64,000 nucleotides of DNA from Verrucomicrobiales bacterium (lineage in GTDB: Bacteria > Verrucomicrobiota > Verrucomicrobiia > Verrucomicrobiales > SLCJ01): positions 24,671-88,670 of the forward strand of contig JAGXGH010000075.1 of NCBI GenBank assembly GCA_024636835.1, read 5' to 3'. Of the stretch, positions 1 through 9,354 are shown piece by piece. The notes under the pieces are model-generated. The model did not search any database. It saw only the letters and a list, made by a program, of their open reading frames with translations, and was not told the DNA's origin. Position 1 is the stretch's first letter. Each line of letters begins with the position of its first letter. Made by a program: the position numbers and the translations under genes.

Positions 1-2397
1 TCCACGGTAAACAATAGGGAAGCCCTCCTCCAAACGCTTCGCCATGTAGTTGGCATTGAGGATCGCCATTTTGGTCGCTTCTTCGAGCCCTACCGGCCCC
101 ATCATGGCGATATACATCCAACTGATCACGTTGATGCTTGAGCTGCCCCATGGTGCTGAACTCACGGCACTCTGTGCGCTATCGCCCAGCGAGCGGTGAC
201 CCGGAAGAAACGGCACCAATTGTTCGGCGACACCGATCGGACCGACACCGGGACCACCACCGCCGTGAGGAATGCAGAAGGTCTTGTGTAGGTTGAGGTG
301 GCAAACGTCGGCACCAATGAAACCAGGGCTGGTCAAGCCGACCTGCGCATTCATGTTCGCCCCGTCCATGTAAACCTGTCCGCCGCTCGCGTGAATAACT
401 TCACAAATCTCGACGATGCTCTCTTCGAAAACACCGTGGGTAGAAGGATAGGTGACCATCAATGCAGCCAGCGTGTCTTTGTGCTTATCGGCCTTCGCCT
501 TCAAATCTTCGACATCGATATTACCGTTATCATCGCACTTCACCGGCACCACTTTAAACCCAACCATCACTGCGGTTGCGGGGTTCGTTCCATGGGCGGA
601 GGTGGGTATGAGACAGACCTTGCGATCTTCATCACCACGGCTGCGATGATAGCCACGGATCGCCATTAGACCTGCATACTCACCCTGTGACCCAGCATTT
701 GGCTGAAGAGAAACTGCAGCAAACCCCGTAATTTCTGCGAGCCAAGTGCTTAGCTGCTCAAACATTTCCAAGTAACCACGAGCCTGATCAAGTGGAGCAA
801 AGGGGTGAATGGCATTCACTTCGGGCCAACTCACTGGAAACATTTCCGCGGCCGCATTAAGTTTCATCGTGCACGAACCCAATGCAATCATCGATTCGTT
901 GAGTGCCAAGTCCTTGGTCTCGAGACGCTTCAAATAACGCATCATCTCGGTCTCGCTGTGATAGCTGTTAAACACAGGGTGTGTGAGGATCTTCGACTGA
1001 CGTAGTAGTTCAGCAGGAAGCGACAAGGGCGCATCGTCTGCGATTTCTTCAACACCTCTTTCGTCAGAAGATTCAATGCCGAAAGCTTTGATCAAGAGGT
1101 CGACCTCGTGCGGTGTGGATTTTTCATCAAGAGAAACACCAACATGATCGGCATCGATCAAACGCAGGTTGATTCCGCTGTCGAGTGCGATCTCCACAAT
1201 CTCTTCAGCACGTCCGACGACTCTCACAGTGAGGGTATCGAACCACAGCGCGTTGACGATTTCGATGTCCGCAGCCTTTAGTTGCTTTGCCAACTCGCAG
1301 GTGAACCCGTGCACGCGGTGGGCGATCGCCTTCAATCCTTTCGGACCGTGGTAGACAGCATACATCGCCGCCATTACGGCGAGCAGCACTTGAGCTGTGC
1401 AAATATTCGACGTCGCCTTATCGCGGCGAATGTGTTGCTCACGGGTTTGAAGCGAGAGACGGTATCCTGGATTTCCGTTGGCGTCATGACTGATACCAAT
1501 CACGCGACCCGGCATCTTGCGCACGAGATTTTCGGTGCATGCCATGAAAGCTGCATGAGGGCCACCGAATCCGAGTGGCACTCCGAAACGCTGCGAGTTG
1601 CCCACCACGATGTCCGCGCCCATTTCACCAGGCGTCTTGAGCACCGTCAGAGCCAGTAGATCAGAAGCAACAATAGCCAATGCGCCGCTTGCTTTCACAC
1701 TTTCAATAAACGCGGTATAGTCTTCAACCGATCCGGTGGTGTCGGGATACTGAACGATCGCTCCGAATAGCCCTTCGACAGATGATGGGTCGAAGGATTT
1801 CCAGTCACCAACGACGACGTTCACTCCGAGAGGATCAGCGCGAGTTTCGATCACTTCGATCGTTTGTGGATGGCAGGAATCGGCAACGAAGAATGTGTGC
1901 CCTTTGCGCATCTGACCGAGAGCCATACTCATCGCTTCGGCAGCTGCAGTGCCTTCATCGAGAAGCGAGGCGTTAGCCGCAGGCATTCCGGTGAGGTCTG
2001 TGATCATCGTCTGGAAGTTAATCAGCGCTTCCAGACGGCCTTGGGAAATCTCCGCCTGATATGGGGTATATGCAGTATACCAACCTGGATTCTCGAGAAT
2101 ATTCCGCTGGATTACCGGAGGAGTAATCGTGTCGCTGTAGCCGAGACCGATGTTGCTCCGAATGACCAAATTCTGCTGCATGATCCCCTTCAAGTCAGTG
2201 AGAGCTTCCTGCTCAGTGCGAGCCGCAGGAAGACCCAACTCCTTCTTCGCACGAATCCCCGCAGGAACCGCTGAATTGATAAGCTCAGCAACGGACTCAA
2301 ACCCAAGGGCGTCTAGCATTTGCTGGCGGGTTTCATCGACGGATCCAAGGTGACGACGGGCGAATGAGCGTTGGGTAAATGAGGAATAGGACTGCAT
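1..2397 (-). CDS. gcvP: Glycine dehydrogenase (decarboxylating), P-protein, 3' end beyond window
   Basis: This is the PLP-dependent P-protein of the glycine cleavage system, which decarboxylates glycine and passes the aminomethyl group to lipoylated GcvH. The reading frame runs from ATG at 2397 ([18 protein letters not shown]) off the left edge: 799 codons are visible of a family length near 950. Its N-terminal half carries the typical [17 protein letters not shown] and [12 protein letters not shown] stretches. The C-terminal half carries [12 protein letters not shown] and the PLP-lysine motif [16 protein letters not shown], with the lysine at about residue 705. Its partners gcvT and gcvH lie upstream on the same strand but are separated by two plus-strand genes. 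I looked for a glycine riboswitch in the leader (2398-2560) and saw none. Function is very secure; only the C-terminus is missing. Confidence 0.97.
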   Translation of the reverse strand, partial: MQSYSSFTQRSFARRHLGSVDETRQQMLDALGFESVAELINSAVPAGIRAKKELGLPAARTEQEALTDLKGIMQQNLVIRSNIGLGYSDTITPPVIQRNILENPGWYTAYTPYQAEISQGRLEALINFQTMITDLTGMPAANASLLDEGTAAAEAMSMALGQMRKGHTFFVADSCHPQTIEVIETRADPLGVNVVVGDWKSFDPSSVEGLFGAIVQYPDTTGSVEDYTAFIESVKASGALAIVASDLLALTVLKTPGEMGADIVVGNSQRFGVPLGFGGPHAAFMACTENLVRKMPGRVIGISHDANGNPGYRLSLQTREQHIRRDKATSNICTAQVLLAVMAAMYAVYHGPKGLKAIAHRVHGFTCELAKQLKAADIEIVNALWFDTLTVRVVGRAEEIVEIALDSGINLRLIDADHVGVSLDEKSTPHEVDLLIKAFGIESSDERGVEEIADDAPLSLPAELLRQSKILTHPVFNSYHSETEMMRYLKRLETKDLALNESMIALGSCTMKLNAAAEMFPVSWPEVNAIHPFAPLDQARGYLEMFEQLSTWLAEITGFAAVSLQPNAGSQGEYAGLMAIRGYHRSRGDEDRKVCLIPTSAHGTNPATAVMVGFKVVPVKCDDNGNIDVEDLKAKADKHKDTLAALMVTYPSTHGVFEESIVEICEVIHASGGQVYMDGANMNAQVGLTSPGFIGADVCHLNLHKTFCIPHGGGGPGVGPIGVAEQLVPFLPGHRSLGDSAQSAVSSAPWGSSSINVISWMYIAMMGPVGLEEATKMAILNANYMAKRLEEGFPIVYRG

Positions 2398-2631
2398 ATT
2401 GATGCTTTTTTTAGGAGGAAATCTCGCTGGAAATACGTCTCGAATTGCATTCCAGTCCGAGAGCCAGCGAAATATCGGGGCAATCCTCTCTTTTGCAACG
2501 ATTTCGCTTCAATTCCTCGACATCAGGCGCATTTTAGAGACCTGTGTAATTGATCTTCCAAGCTAGCTGCGGATTCTTTTCCGCCTTGCTATTCTAGCTC
2601 ACTCCAGCTACTGACACGTTCTTACCCGATT

Positions 2632-5061
2632 TTGGACTCGCAACTCGCCATTTACATTTCCTGCGCCCCCGAGGAGTTCGCGACCCTTCTCAGCAAGGTT
2701 GAGAAAGACGTTGAGCGACTGGCGTATTGTACGGTTTCTATCGCCGACTGCCCGATAGGCTTGGTGGAGTCGGATCGTCTCGAGTGGGTAGAGGCTGCAA
2801 TTCAAAAATCCGTGGGAGTTATTCACTTTCCGGGCGTTCAATTTGGAGCACAGATCGAAAGTTCCGATGAGATTGAATCCCCTCAGCCTCCCTCGCCTCG
2901 CTCCATCCATCATTTTGAGATCTTAACCGCGTTAAAGAAATCGAAACAAACGTGGGTAATCTTACCAGAAAAAGGGTGCACCCATGACAAATTCCCTAAG
3001 GAGCCTGATGAGCTAAAACGGGCTCAACGTTCATTCATTTATTATCTTGAGGCGGAGGGGCTACTGTATAAGCGGGCAAAAACCGATGAGCATTTCAATC
3101 AACTGCTCACCGAGCACTACTACGAACCTGAAGATCTCGACCACAGATTAGCACGCAAGCCAAAAGCCCCTGCCAAGGTCAAACTTTCTATAGCGTGGGT
3201 CCCTAAATTGGTCGTTGCGATTCTCTTACTTCTCGCCATTGGCGTGGGATTATACCAAATCATCGGCCCGAATTCTATAGGAACCCCCCGAACAACAGAG
3301 CCCACCAATGAAGGAAACAACACCTCCTCGCTGACCAACACATTAAACAATAAGCCCTTACTTCCACTTACCGATTTGAGAGTAAATCAGGTCACTCTCG
3401 GCTCAACATTCACCACCATCGTATACGCAATCTCTGAGCTTCAGTTGCAAATCCTAGCTGGTGAACCACCGCTCTCTTCATGGAGCGACGATCGACGCGA
3501 AAATGCACTCGTCAGCCTTTTGGGCTGGTCTACCGACGAATTGGATGCCGCTCTACTCCAGCCACGAACGACCGACATTCAGCGTGCCCAAGCCTTCCTC
3601 ATCTTCAACGAACGGGAGCGCGCTGATAAAGAGTTCGACGCGATCATCGATTCCAATGAAGATCAGCAAGCGACATCTCTTGCCCTGCTCGGCAAAGCGA
3701 TCATCGCTCAAGACAGAGGCGACCATCAGGAAGCCTTGAAGTGGTTTCAGAAAAATGCCGATACCATCGATCGCACGGCATCACCAGAACTCTGGTCAGA
3801 TGCCAATCACCCTGTAGCCTTCCAACTAGCAGTGCTTCGCCGATTCGATGAGTCCGAAAAACTGCTGCGGAAAATCCTTGAAACCAAAGCCTCCAGCAAG
3901 TCCGCTGCACAGCGTAGGCTGGCAGGTGTAAAACGAAGTCTGGTGAGAGTTCTTCTCGCAACAGAACGGGCCGAAGAAGCCCAGCCCATCATGCAACAGG
4001 TCCTTGAATCCGACGTGAAAGTTCTTGGCGCGAATCATCCGTGGGTCGCACTTGACCACCATCTGCTCGCATCAATTCTCGATTCCTTGGGTAACTATGA
4101 GGAAGCAGAGTCCGGCTACCGAAGTGCCCTAAGCATCGCCGAAGCCGATTTCGGAAACTCCTCCCCTCAGCTTCTAACCACCCTCACATCTCTAGCCGAG
4201 TTTCTCCACATGCGAGGAAAACTCACCGAAGCCGAGCCCATCTACCGTCGCGCCTTGTTGATTCACGATCAAAAGAACGACGAAAGTTCTGTCGCCCATG
4301 CATCGATGCTTGGAAATCTCGCAGGATTACTCTTCACCTTGCAAAAAAACGATGAAGCAGCACTGCTCTTCCAACAAAGCATTGAGCGATTCGAAAAGCT
4401 AGACGGCGCATCTCCAACTCCGCCAGGTGCCATTCTCACGAACTACGCCAGATTACTCGAACAGCAGGGGCAAACCGCAGAAGCCACGGCGACGATCCGA
4501 CGAGCCATTTCAATCACCGAAAAGACACTTGGGAAAAACCATCCTCAAGTTGCCACCAACCTACTGTCTCTCGCGCGACTGCTCCAGCAATCCCAGCAGA
4601 ATGCCGAAGCCGAGATCCATCTTCGCCGTGCCTTGGCAATCGACGTCAATCTCTACGGAGAATATCACGCCAGCACTGCCCGTGACCTCGAGCACCTTAC
4701 CGATTTTCTGCTCGCCAATGGACGTGCGAATCAAGCCGAAGGACTCATCCGACACGCCTTGGAGATACGTGAAATAAAGGACGGCAAAAAACATCAGAAT
4801 TATGCTGCCAACCTCGACAGGCTCTCGCGCATTCTCGCCGCCACCAAGCGACGCGACGATGCTCTTCAATACTCACGTCAAGCGCTGGTCATCTACGCAA
4901 CCCTTCGCAAGAAATCCGAAAAATTCGCCCGCGAGCTAGCAGACGTTCTCGATCACTATCGCAACTGGGCACCGCAAGACACCCTAGCCGAAGAACTTAT
5001 CAAAATCGGCGAGGAAGCCGGTTGGGATGCGCAGGAATGGAAGGCGCTCATCGCTCGTTGA
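2632..5061 (+). CDS. Membrane-anchored TPR protein with DUF4062/TIR-like N-terminus
   Basis: An 809-residue protein starting at TTG (no nearby in-frame ATG). Residues 1 to about 175 resemble DUF4062/TIR-like domains: a first strand IYISCAPEEF, then an acidic segment and VGVIHFPGVQFGA, then SIHHFEILTALKKSKQTWVI, which is like the S-x-x-E-x-x-A...P-V pattern of those folds. A single hydrophobic membrane segment (VVAILLLLAIGVGLYQII) lies at about 191-209. A low-complexity Ser/Thr/Asn linker and about ten TPR_12/kinesin-light-chain-like repeats of about 42 residues fill the C-terminal 450 residues (for example LASILDSLGNYEEAESGYRSAL). Topology would put the N-terminal domain in the cytoplasm and the TPR array outside it. 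It is divergent from gcvP and is followed by a PEP-CTERM gene 270 bp away. The TPR call is firm, the N-terminal domain call moderate, and the function unknown. Confidence 0.8.
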   Translation: MDSQLAIYISCAPEEFATLLSKVEKDVERLAYCTVSIADCPIGLVESDRLEWVEAAIQKSVGVIHFPGVQFGAQIESSDEIESPQPPSPRSIHHFEILTALKKSKQTWVILPEKGCTHDKFPKEPDELKRAQRSFIYYLEAEGLLYKRAKTDEHFNQLLTEHYYEPEDLDHRLARKPKAPAKVKLSIAWVPKLVVAILLLLAIGVGLYQIIGPNSIGTPRTTEPTNEGNNTSSLTNTLNNKPLLPLTDLRVNQVTLGSTFTTIVYAISELQLQILAGEPPLSSWSDDRRENALVSLLGWSTDELDAALLQPRTTDIQRAQAFLIFNERERADKEFDAIIDSNEDQQATSLALLGKAIIAQDRGDHQEALKWFQKNADTIDRTASPELWSDANHPVAFQLAVLRRFDESEKLLRKILETKASSKSAAQRRLAGVKRSLVRVLLATERAEEAQPIMQQVLESDVKVLGANHPWVALDHHLLASILDSLGNYEEAESGYRSALSIAEADFGNSSPQLLTTLTSLAEFLHMRGKLTEAEPIYRRALLIHDQKNDESSVAHASMLGNLAGLLFTLQKNDEAALLFQQSIERFEKLDGASPTPPGAILTNYARLLEQQGQTAEATATIRRAISITEKTLGKNHPQVATNLLSLARLLQQSQQNAEAEIHLRRALAIDVNLYGEYHASTARDLEHLTDFLLANGRANQAEGLIRHALEIREIKDGKKHQNYAANLDRLSRILAATKRRDDALQYSRQALVIYATLRKKSEKFARELADVLDHYRNWAPQDTLAEELIKIGEEAGWDAQEWKALIAR

Positions 5062-5332
5062 TGTTTACCCCAACCATCCAATGGGAACAAAGCACCCCAC
5101 GCCATCGCTGAACATCTGAAGGCGCACGGAGGGTGTGCCTCGCGCCCTCTGAGTGATATGACTGCGAAACAAGCGCCGAAGCTTGCTTTAGCACGGAAAT
5201 CCGATGATCTCGCCCAAAAATTGCACGATAATTCCCCAAAAACTGAGATGCGGCACTCGCCTGGTTTCTTCCAGAATGCAAGCAGTTCAATGTCACCGAC
5301 GTTGAAATCACTTCAACCTACTGGAAGTCCCC

Positions 5333-6115
5333 ATGAAAAAATCATATACAAACGTTTTAGCTACCACCGCGCTCTCCCTTGCAATAGCCAATTCTGGGTT
5401 AGCCGCTATTTCCGTGGATTTCGAATCCTACGCGGATGGCGACCTTCCCAGCCCGTTATGGACGACCACCGTCACCACAGGAGGTATCGCCTCTGTGAAC
5501 GGAAACAACCCGATCGGCGGGAGTAAATCCTTGGAACTTCTAACAAATGTAGGAGGTACTACAAGGGCGAATCTGTGGACCGATCTCACTTCCAGCGGAT
5601 CACAAACCGCGGTCAGCCTGACATTCCGAACCTTTGCTAATGGCCCTTCCAACGACACTAACTTCTGGAATTGCGGAAGCGTATTCCTCTACGACAATGC
5701 CGGTTATACTCGGGGCGGTGTTATCTTTTATCTCAGTGATGCCAACTTGGGAGCAGAGACTTGGAACAGTGCTGACCTTTTCATCCAATTCCAAAACCCG
5801 AACTTTGATGTAATCACCGTCGGCAACTTTAGCTTGGCAACGGAATACCAGCTCCAATTCATCCTCGACTCAGACCTGAACACAACCACCATCCGTGTCA
5901 GCAGTGGGGCTGGCACCATCGAACAAAGCTACTCCAACAGCTCTTACAATACCCAACCAACACGAATCGTTGCTAACGGCGGCACATACAACCCAAGCGA
6001 TGGGACAGGAGGCTCCATCTTTATCGACAACATCTCTGTTGGTGAAGTGCCCGAGCCAAGCGCCATCGCCTTACTGACTATCGGATCCCTTCTCGTTTTC
6101 AGAAAGAGACGCTAG
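5333..6115 (+). CDS. PEP-CTERM sorting-domain protein
   Basis: A 260-residue exported protein. A signal peptide (MKKSYTNVLATTALSLAIANSGLAA) leads into a beta-rich, Asn/Thr/Gly-rich body resembling a concanavalin-like sandwich. The C-terminus is a canonical PEP-CTERM signal: VPEPS, a hydrophobic helix, then RKRR. Such proteins are recognised by an exosortase (EpsH type) and delivered to the surface or exopolysaccharide; the exosortase is not in this window. GGAAG at 5323-5328 sits just upstream of the ATG and supports the start. The body gives no enzymatic motif I can name. The 270 bp before it (5062-5332) hold no gene I can support, only a weak GC-rich stem-loop near 5119-5137. Confidence 0.9.
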   Translation: MKKSYTNVLATTALSLAIANSGLAAISVDFESYADGDLPSPLWTTTVTTGGIASVNGNNPIGGSKSLELLTNVGGTTRANLWTDLTSSGSQTAVSLTFRTFANGPSNDTNFWNCGSVFLYDNAGYTRGGVIFYLSDANLGAETWNSADLFIQFQNPNFDVITVGNFSLATEYQLQFILDSDLNTTTIRVSSGAGTIEQSYSNSSYNTQPTRIVANGGTYNPSDGTGGSIFIDNISVGEVPEPSAIALLTIGSLLVFRKRR

Positions 6116-6128
6116 ACCTAATACGAAA

Positions 6129-6160
6129 AAAGCCCGCTCGGAATGGTCCGAACGGGCTTT
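6129..6160. terminator. Bidirectional intrinsic terminator between the PEP-CTERM gene and gcvH
   Basis: AAAGCCCG-C-TCGGA, loop ATGG, TCCGA-A-CGGGCTTT forms a 13-pair hairpin with one mismatch. On the minus strand it is followed by a run of T, so it should end gcvT-gcvH transcripts. On the plus strand the stem itself ends in TTT and can serve the PEP-CTERM gene. It separates gcvH from gcvP transcriptionally. Confidence 0.85.
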
Positions 6161-6176
6161 AAAATTTCATCAACCC

Positions 6177-6554
6177 CTAGCTGATGTGATCCGTGTATTG
6201 CTCAGGGGTGAGGAGATTATCCACTTCGTCTGGATCCATCATCTTAATCTTGAAGATCCATCCCTTGCCGTAGGGATCGGTGTTGACCAATGCCGGATTC
6301 GCTTCGAGCGCTGTATTCCCTTTGATCACGGTTCCGCTGACTGGGGAGTAGATATCACTCGCCGCTTTTACGGACTCGACGACTGCGGTGGGATCACCGG
6401 CTTCGACGTCCATGTCCTCTTCGGGAACTTCGACAAATACCACGTCGGTCAATTCTTCTTGGGCGTGGTCGGAGATACCTACGGTGGCAATGTCACCTTC
6501 GATACGCACCCACTCGTGGGACTCGGCAAATTTCAAATCTGATGGAACGTTCAT
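6177..6554 (-). CDS. gcvH: Glycine cleavage system H protein
   Basis: A 125-residue lipoyl carrier protein that shuttles the aminomethyl group between GcvP, GcvT and lipoamide dehydrogenase. The family start MNVPSDLKFAESHEWVRIEG is at ATG 6554. The lipoylation motif ESVKAASD places the lipoyl lysine at residue 63, and the C-terminal NPYGKGW-like segment is present as DPYGKGWIFK. A longer frame begins at GTG 6596, overlapping the gcvT stop as GTGA; I prefer 6554 because homology begins there. It is translationally close to gcvT upstream and is followed by a strong terminator. Very secure. Confidence 0.96.
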   Translation of the reverse strand: MNVPSDLKFAESHEWVRIEGDIATVGISDHAQEELTDVVFVEVPEEDMDVEAGDPTAVVESVKAASDIYSPVSGTVIKGNTALEANPALVNTDPYGKGWIFKIKMMDPDEVDNLLTPEQYTDHIS

Positions 6555-6592
6555 ATATGTATTCGTTTTAGGGATGATTGAGGCGGCGCTTG

Positions 6593-7702
6593 TCACGCCT
6601 TTTTATAGATGGGTTTTTTGACTACTTCGGCTTTAAAGCGACGACCGCGAATGTCAATCTCGATCTCTGTTCCGATCTTACAAAATGCCACCGGAAGATA
6701 CGCCATTCCAATGCCTTCGTTGAGAGATGGCGAAAGCCCGCCACTGGCGATCTCACCAAGTTCGGCCTCGCCTGAAAAGATTTTATAGTGTGGTCTCGGC
6801 GGTGCGGATTTTTCACGCATCACAAACGCGATCAAACGCTCGTCCATACCGTTCTCGATCTGATCGACAATTTTTTCACGACCAACAAACTCCCCTTTCC
6901 CCATGGCGATGGCAAATTTCATGCCCGCCTGAAGAGGTGTCCGCTGAGGACTTAAATCCGATCCATTCAAAGGGTAGCAAACCTCAAGTCGCAGGGTATC
7001 GCGAGCACCCAGACCGCAGGGTTTGCAACCAAACTCCTCGCCTTCGCTGAGAAATCTCTCAAGCCATACGCCGCCATTCTCTGCCGGACAGAAGAACTCG
7101 TAACCATCCTCGCCTGTGTATCCAGTGCGGCAGATGATGATGGTCTCGCCATTTACATCTTGCGAGCTAATGCCATTGCGTGGAGGCAAGACAGCAGAGT
7201 CGCCGAACATTTTATCAAACAGCTCGCTGCTTTTCGGCCCTTGAACTGCCAGTCCTGCCCAAGCATCGCTGTGGTTGGTCAAGCTCACACCATCGGCAAG
7301 GCGAGCGTTCAACCAGGCAAAATCCTCATCAATCATCGATGCATTCACAACCATGAAAAAGGTCGTCTCACCCGTGCGGTAAAGAATCAGATCGTCAATC
7401 ACGCCACCACCTTCGTTGAGCATGAAGGTGTATTGCCCTTGCGCTACATCGAGCTTGTTCACATCTGCGGTAAACACTGAATTCAGCCAAGCCGCGGCAC
7501 CCTCACCCTCGACGATGAATTGCCCCATGTGCGAAATGTCGAAAACTCCCACATCATTGCGCACCGCGAGGTGCTCGTCCTTGATACCGGTATATTGCAC
7601 CGGCATGTTCCATCCGGCGAACGGGATCATCCGCGCACCTAGCTTTTCATGAGTAGATCGCAGTGGGGTCTGCTTGACTTCGTTGTCAGAATCAGTGGAC
7701 AT
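6593..7702 (-). CDS. gcvT: Glycine cleavage system T protein (aminomethyltransferase)
   Basis: A 369-residue tetrahydrofolate-dependent aminomethyltransferase that releases ammonia and forms 5,10-methylene-THF from the GcvH-bound intermediate. The N-terminus has the typical TPLRSTHEKLGARMIPFAGWNMPVQY, followed by FDISHMGQF and the central RTGYTGEDGYE motif. The C-terminal barrel contains GLGARDTLRLE and a K/R-rich ending. Length matches the family. It is the first gene of a gcvT-gcvH operon; gcvH starts about 40 bp downstream, or overlaps if its GTG start is used. Confidence 0.97.
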   Translation of the reverse strand: MSTDSDNEVKQTPLRSTHEKLGARMIPFAGWNMPVQYTGIKDEHLAVRNDVGVFDISHMGQFIVEGEGAAAWLNSVFTADVNKLDVAQGQYTFMLNEGGGVIDDLILYRTGETTFFMVVNASMIDEDFAWLNARLADGVSLTNHSDAWAGLAVQGPKSSELFDKMFGDSAVLPPRNGISSQDVNGETIIICRTGYTGEDGYEFFCPAENGGVWLERFLSEGEEFGCKPCGLGARDTLRLEVCYPLNGSDLSPQRTPLQAGMKFAIAMGKGEFVGREKIVDQIENGMDERLIAFVMREKSAPPRPHYKIFSGEAELGEIASGGLSPSLNEGIGMAYLPVAFCKIGTEIEIDIRGRRFKAEVVKKPIYKKA

Positions 7703-7816
7703 TTTGCACGTTGAGCGCTCCCTTTGACCTTGTCAACGATTCGGATAATTTTGTGCTACATATCTCCCAGACGTAGAGTCCGTAAAAATCCACGCTTCAG
7801 TTTTTTCATCGAATCC

Positions 7817-8668
7817 ATGCCCCGTAAACCTTTCTCAATCCGCCAACTTGCCATCCCCGGTGTGCACCGTATTCTCGCCTGGTTCATCGTCCTCGTTTAC
7901 GTCCTGCTAGTAATGAACCCAAGCTTCGGCTTGCTGCTTGAACTCGATCCAGAAAAAGTCCTCCAGGGACAAATCTGGCGAGTCGTTACCGGCTTCCTAT
8001 TACCAGGAATGGGCGTCGTCGAAGCCGCATCACTTCTCAGCCCACTGAGTTTGCTCTTTCTCTACATCACCTTCCGCCTGATCACCTTCATGGGGGACTC
8101 GCTGGAGAATGTGTGGGGTATCGAAAAACTCAACGCCGTCATTTTTGGCACCATCGCGTCTGTCGGTGCGGCATCGGTATTGGCTTACCTTTACGATCCA
8201 CTACTCGGTTACGCGCTGGGCACCAGTTCCTACGGTGTTCTCTACATGACGATCTTTCTCGGCTTCGCCATCGAGTTCCCGATGGTAGAATTCCTTCTCA
8301 TGTTCATCCTTCCGGTCAAAGTAAAATGGCTTGGATGGCTCGGTGCCATCATTACGCTTTGGGTCGCGTTCGATTTCTCACGTCAAGCCGGCAACGCCAT
8401 TCCCTTTCTCCACGCAGCCGTTTGCTTCGCCCCCTTACTCTGGATCGCTATCCCACGTGTGCTCGGGAACGCCAAAGCTCACAAGCGTCGATCACAATTC
8501 AAAAACTCGACCGAAAAGGCGCGACAAATTCACAGCTCAGGCGCATTTCACACCTGCTCTGTTTGTCAGGTAACTGATATCAAAGATCCGACCCGAGTGT
8601 TCCGAGTGCTGGATAACGGGGACGAGATTTGCGAGCAATGCTTGAAGCAACGCCAGTCACCGGACTAG
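7817..8668 (+). CDS. Rhomboid-like membrane protein with C-terminal zinc ribbon
   Basis: A 283-residue polytopic membrane protein. The frame is open further upstream, but MPRKPFSIRQL at 7817 is the likely start. The rhomboid-like elements are the first-loop sequence GQIWRVVTGFLLPG, a candidate nucleophile motif GTSSYG (Ser at about 137, with Ser instead of Gly after it) and a candidate catalytic His at about 199 in FLHAAV. The glycines usually found around that His are replaced by Ala and Cys. After the last membrane helix a basic linker leads to a CxxC...CxxC zinc ribbon (CSVC and CEQC). It could be an active intramembrane protease or a rhomboid/derlin-like pseudoprotease; the sequence alone does not settle this. 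It converges with the next gene, with stops overlapping by 3 bp. Confidence 0.75.
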   Translation: MPRKPFSIRQLAIPGVHRILAWFIVLVYVLLVMNPSFGLLLELDPEKVLQGQIWRVVTGFLLPGMGVVEAASLLSPLSLLFLYITFRLITFMGDSLENVWGIEKLNAVIFGTIASVGAASVLAYLYDPLLGYALGTSSYGVLYMTIFLGFAIEFPMVEFLLMFILPVKVKWLGWLGAIITLWVAFDFSRQAGNAIPFLHAAVCFAPLLWIAIPRVLGNAKAHKRRSQFKNSTEKARQIHSSGAFHTCSVCQVTDIKDPTRVFRVLDNGDEICEQCLKQRQSPD

Positions 8669-9015
8669 CCCAGCTTTTCCAGCCAATCTTCCGAGCGAAA
8701 ACCCACAAGCACCGCACCCGAATAGGCATCAATCACAAATGGTCGCTTCACGAGGTTGCCGTTTTCAGCCAGCATCTCCAACTGATCGTCCTCGCTCATC
8801 TCCGGCAGTTTGTTCTTCAGATCGAGTGCTCGATAATCCAGGCCTGATGTGTTGAATAATTTGCGCAACCCAAGTTGATCAGCAGCGACTCGCAATTCCT
8901 CCACCGTAGGCGGCTGTTCCCTAATCGGAATCACTTCAACCTCGATCTCATGCTCCTTCAGCCACTTCAGTGCCTTCCGGCAGGAGTCGCAGTTTTTGTA
9001 AGCATACACTTTCAT
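8665..9015 (-). CDS. ArsC/Spx/YffB-family thioredoxin-fold protein
   Basis: A 116-residue protein starting MKVYAYKNCDSCRKALKWL. The CxxC at positions 9-12 (CDSC) and the later KLFNTSG...L and LVKRPFV segments (the cis-Pro region, RP) are typical of the ArsC-like family, which includes arsenate reductases, YffB and Spx/MgsR regulators. The true arsenate-reductase substrate Arg pattern is not clear, so the activity is left open. Translation from an upstream in-frame start (9093) would run through the preceding lipoprotein gene, so 9015 is preferred. It lies 13 bp after the small lipoprotein gene on the same strand, probably one transcript. Confidence 0.85.
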   Translation of the reverse strand: MKVYAYKNCDSCRKALKWLKEHEIEVEVIPIREQPPTVEELRVAADQLGLRKLFNTSGLDYRALDLKNKLPEMSEDDQLEMLAENGNLVKRPFVIDAYSGAVLVGFRSEDWLEKLG

Positions 9016-9028
9016 CACGGTCCTCTCA

Positions 9029-9238
9029 CTAAGGTCTACGGTCCGGACCGACGCGTCGGTCGACGTTCTCGAAGCGGGAAATGCCATCGTCACTGTCCCA
9101 ATAAGAATCCATCCACTGCGTGTTCGTTTTACTCACCTCTTTCGTGGTGCCGTCTAGATACTGATCGGGCACACCGGTGCGGCAGGACGAAATGAGACCG
9201 CTGAGACCAAGAAGAGCAATGAATAGAGATAAACGCAC
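9029..9238 (-). CDS. Small lipoprotein, unknown function
   Basis: A 69-residue protein with a GTG start. Residues 1-19 form a lipoprotein signal ending in the lipobox-like LISSC, so it should be lipid-anchored after cleavage before Cys19. The remaining 50 residues are polar and rich in Asp, Arg and Trp, with no domain I recognise. It is immediately upstream of the ArsC-like gene (13 bp) and probably cotranscribed with it. Short length lowers confidence, but the intact signal and operon position support it. Confidence 0.65.
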   Translation of the reverse strand: MRLSLFIALLGLSGLISSCRTGVPDQYLDGTTKEVSKTNTQWMDSYWDSDDGISRFENVDRRVGPDRRP

Positions 9239-9354
9239 GAAGTGACCCTAAAGCTTGAGCCACTTCGCGCAAGACTGGACTTGATCTATTGACGTAAAAA
9301 CGTGGCTGTTTTCTGAATGGCTACATCGCCCACATGAAGTGGGCGGGCACTGGT

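Noticed and set aside
2398..2631. Glycine riboswitch before gcvP
   Set aside because: The leader is short and lacks the paired GGAGAG-type cores expected of that riboswitch; no tandem aptamer can be drawn.
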